DNA of 6,676 bases, taken from NCBI GenBank assembly GCA_043746555.1, contig JAYTQU010000115.1:1-6676 (forward strand). The letters are read 5' to 3'. The DNA comes from CAZQYC01 sp043746555. GTDB taxonomy: Bacteria > Pseudomonadota > Gammaproteobacteria > Steroidobacterales > Steroidobacteraceae. The notes beneath the pieces were generated by a model. That model was given only the letters and a program-made list of their open reading frames with translations, was not told where the DNA came from and did no database searches. Shown piece by piece: positions 4,609 through 6,676 of the stretch (its first letter is position 1; each line of letters begins with the position of its first letter). The position numbers and the translations under genes were made by a program.

Positions 4609-6384
4609 TTACGCGTGATCGTCGAACTGCAACTCCGCCAAGCGAGAATACAACGGACTGCTCTTAACTAATTCCGCATGCGTGCCGATGGCCGCGATGC
4701 GTCCATGATCCATGACGACGATGCGATCTGCTTTGAGCACGGTGGCCAAACGATGCGCGATGATAATCGTCGTGCGATGTTGCATGAGTCCTTCGAGCGC
4801 CTCTTGCACGAGCCGTTCGCTTTCGGAGTCGAGCGCGCTGGTCGCTTCGTCGAGTAGCAAGATGGGCGGGTCTTTGAGAATTGCGCGCGCGATGGCGATG
4901 CGCTGGCGTTGCCCGCCCGAGAGTCGCGTGCCGCGTTCACCCAAAAAAGTGTCGTAGCCTTGCGGCAATTGACAAATAAATTCGTCGGCCGCCGCGGCGC
5001 GGGCTGCTGCTTCGATCTCATCGTCGGTGGCGCTCGGTCGGCCGAAACGAATGTTTTCGCGCGCGCTCGCGCCGAACAACACCGTGTCTTGTGCGACCAA
5101 ACCGATGCGCGATCGCACGGCGCTGGGATCGGCTTGCGCGATATCGACGCCATCGACAATCACTTTGCCTGCGGCGGGATCGTAAAAGCGCAGCAGCAGT
5201 TGAAACAGGGTGCTCTTGCCGGCGCCGGAAGGTCCGACTAACGCGACGGTTTCGCCGCGCGCGACTTGCAAACTGATGTCGCGCAGCGCGTAGTCATCCG
5301 GTCGTGAAGGATATTTGAACGACACATGATCGAGTTGCACTTCGCCGCGACTTGGGCTGGGCAGCGATTGCGGGTTAGCAGGCGCAACAATCTTGGGCGT
5401 TGCGTTGCGAAGTTCCAGCAAGCGCTCCATCGCGCCGGATGCGCGTTGCATTTCGCCGACCATTTCGCTCAATCCCGCAGCCGACGAGCCGACCATGACG
5501 GCATAAATCAAAAACTGCGTCAGCGTGCCGAAAGTAAGCGCGCCTTTCATCACGTCGTGCGCGCCGATCCAGAGCACGGTCGTGATGCCGCCGATCACCA
5601 ACGTTGTCGCCAACGCCACCAAGATGGCGCGAATGCGAATGCGTCGTACTGCGACAAGAAACGAATCGTTCACCGCCTTCGAGTATCGAGTGGTCACCAA
5701 TGACTCCAGCGTGAATGCTTGCACTGTCTGCATGGCGTTCAACGTTTCGCCGGCGAGACTACTGGTGTCGGCGACACGATCCTGCGATGCGCGCGACAGC
5801 CTGCGCACCGCGCGACCCAAAACCATGATCGGCAACATAACCCCGAGCAGCACGAAGACAATCATCAAGGTGAGACGAACGCTCGTCGTCGCCATCAAAA
5901 TCAGCGCGCCCACGACGCCGACTATCGAGCGCAAGATAATCGATAGATTCACGCCCGCGATGCCTTGCACCAATGTGGTATCGGTGGTGAGTCGCGACAG
6001 TACTTCGCCGGTGCGCGTTTCCTCAAAGAAGGTGGCATCCATGCGAATTACGTTGCGGTATACGGCATCGCGAATGTCGGCCACTACGCGCTCGCCAAGG
6101 CGCGTGACCAACGAATACCGAATCGCAGCGAAGACGCCAAAGGCCACCGAGATGGCGAGGAACAACACGAAGTAGTGATCGATATCTTTGAGACTTCGTG
6201 TGGCAAGACCCTGATCGATCAGACTGCGCGCAGAAAAAGGAATGGTGAGTTGCGCCGCCGACGCCAGCAACAAGAAGGCAATCGCCAGCGCCAATGTACG
6301 ACGATAGGGTTTGAGATACGGCCACAATTCGCGCAGCGGTTGCAGCGATTTAGCTTTCGGGCGATCGGCGGGATTGTCGGGCAT
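4609..6384 (-). CDS. ABC exporter half-transporter (MsbA-like, permease plus ATPase)
   Basis: 591 residues, the usual length for a half-size exporter. The membrane domain (about 20-325) has six helices (roughly 30-52, 72-90, 148-165, 170-190, 255-275, 283-303). It includes the type IV exporter stretch FFEETRTGEVLSRL (119-132) in the first cytoplasmic loop. The ATPase domain (about 348-585) has Walker A GPSGAGKST (384-392), Q-loop Q432, signature LSGGQ (488-492), Walker B ILLLDE (508-513), D-loop SALD and switch His H544. All catalytic residues are present. It works as a homodimer or pairs with another half-transporter. Overall it resembles the proteobacterial MsbA-related group; substrate unknown. 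ATG 6382-6384 is the only sensible start but has no clear Shine-Dalgarno sequence. It follows a glycosyltransferase-like gene by 78 nt, so surface polysaccharide or lipid export is possible but unproven. Confidence 0.96.
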   Translation of the reverse strand: MPDNPADRPKAKSLQPLRELWPYLKPYRRTLALAIAFLLLASAAQLTIPFSARSLIDQGLATRSLKDIDHYFVLFLAISVAFGVFAAIRYSLVTRLGERVVADIRDAVYRNVIRMDATFFEETRTGEVLSRLTTDTTLVQGIAGVNLSIILRSIVGVVGALILMATTSVRLTLMIVFVLLGVMLPIMVLGRAVRRLSRASQDRVADTSSLAGETLNAMQTVQAFTLESLVTTRYSKAVNDSFLVAVRRIRIRAILVALATTLVIGGITTVLWIGAHDVMKGALTFGTLTQFLIYAVMVGSSAAGLSEMVGEMQRASGAMERLLELRNATPKIVAPANPQSLPSPSRGEVQLDHVSFKYPSRPDDYALRDISLQVARGETVALVGPSGAGKSTLFQLLLRFYDPAAGKVIVDGVDIAQADPSAVRSRIGLVAQDTVLFGASARENIRFGRPSATDDEIEAAARAAAADEFICQLPQGYDTFLGERGTRLSGGQRQRIAIARAILKDPPILLLDEATSALDSESERLVQEALEGLMQHRTTIIIAHRLATVLKADRIVVMDHGRIAAIGTHAELVKSSPLYSRLAELQFDDHA

Positions 6385-6462
6385 GGTAATGATTCGGCTG
6401 GAGGTTGGAGGTTAGAGGGCTATGCGATTTCTGTTTCTTACCGCCAGCTCCCGGCCACCAGT
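6385..6462 (-). other. Short intergenic gap with small direct repeats
   Basis: The gap holds two perfect GGAGGTT copies (6400-6413, plus-strand sense) followed by an imperfect third. ttctgtttc occurs at 6429-6437, and again at 6466-6474 just inside the upstream gene. No terminator hairpin or promoter stands out. Possible part of a dispersed intergenic repeat, not verifiable here. Confidence 0.35.
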
Positions 6463-6676
6463 CTATTCTGTTTCAATGTAGTAAAGATCAATCGACTTGC
6501 CTACTCGCGTCACCGGTCGATACGCGTTGAGCCAGTCGAACCCTCCGTCTTCGCTTTCGGTTTCCTTGGCGAGCAGACTGACGGCGATCCATCCTGTCGC
6601 CGGATGGTGAGGCGACAGAAAGGTGTAGGAGGGGAACCCTTCGAGTTGCAAGTCGGATGTGCCGCGATACACAAAG
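6463..6676 (-). CDS. C-terminal fragment of a probable GT39-type membrane glycosyltransferase (cut by window edge)
   Basis: The frame is open to the right edge of the window and stops at TAG 6463-6465, so only the last 70 or so residues are visible. The GTG at 6670-6672 is not a believable start, because the frame continues upstream of it. The tail has a pattern I associate with GT39/ArnT-like lipid-linked-sugar glycosyltransferases: PATGWIAVS, then about 20 residues on, FDWLNAYRPVTRVGKSI and LYYIE at the end. In that family this part is the periplasmic C-terminal domain after the membrane helices. No membrane segments or catalytic residues are in view, so the assignment rests on tail similarity recalled from memory. 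It lies upstream of the ABC exporter on the same strand. Confidence 0.6.
   Translation of the reverse strand, partial: FVYRGTSDLQLEGFPSYTFLSPHHPATGWIAVSLLAKETESEDGGFDWLNAYRPVTRVGKSIDLYYIETE

Noticed and set aside
5525..6175. Plus-strand ORF of 216 codons
   Set aside because: It is antisense to the membrane domain of the ABC exporter, with low-complexity Thr/Arg composition typical of shadow frames.
6670..6672. GTG as the start of a 69-residue protein
   Set aside because: The frame stays open to the window edge and the sequence looks like the tail of a larger enzyme, so this is an internal codon.

Overview
The window looks like chromosomal DNA of a moderately GC-rich Gram-negative bacterium. 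The evidence is a tripartite-efflux type adaptor, an exported trypsin-like protease and an MsbA-like exporter. Pseudomonadota, probably Gammaproteobacteria, fits the protein style, but the genus cannot be named from this sequence. Every gene I can support lies on the minus strand, so transcription runs from high to low coordinates.

In transcription order: (1) 6463-6676, the C-terminal end of a protein resembling GT39-type membrane glycosyltransferases, cut by the window edge. (2) 4609-6384, a complete ABC exporter half-transporter (membrane domain plus ATPase). (3) 3100-4488, an exported trypsin-like serine protease with a cysteine-containing C-terminal region. (4) 2102-3112, a membrane protein with an N-terminal FHA domain, whose start overlaps the protease stop by 13 nt. 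(5) 189 to about 1823, a MacA/RND-type periplasmic adaptor. (6) 1-145, the first 48 codons of its MacB/LolD-type ATPase partner, cut by the left edge. Genes 5 and 6 form an efflux operon. Genes 3 and 4 form a translationally coupled pair, probably for envelope proteolysis and sensing.

The most notable finding is at 1621-1879. A 249-bp non-autonomous transposable element (MITE-like) sits here, with perfect 17-bp terminal inverted repeats and a 5-bp TTCAA target duplication. It lies inside the 5' coding region of the adaptor gene. Removing the element and one TTCAA copy (254 bp) joins a short ORF with a good ribosome binding site (ATG at 1925-1927) in frame to the adaptor, giving a predicted 494-residue ancestral protein. 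The present gene is therefore split at its N-terminus. The conserved membrane anchor and adaptor domains stay open, and expression would need an internal or reinitiated start. The terminal repeats (CCTAGA...) and 5-bp duplication resemble the IS1380/ISEcp1 family.

No RNA genes, CRISPR arrays, phage genes or complete insertion sequences were seen. The non-coding stretches are short: 146-188, 1928-2101, 4489-4608 and 6385-6462.
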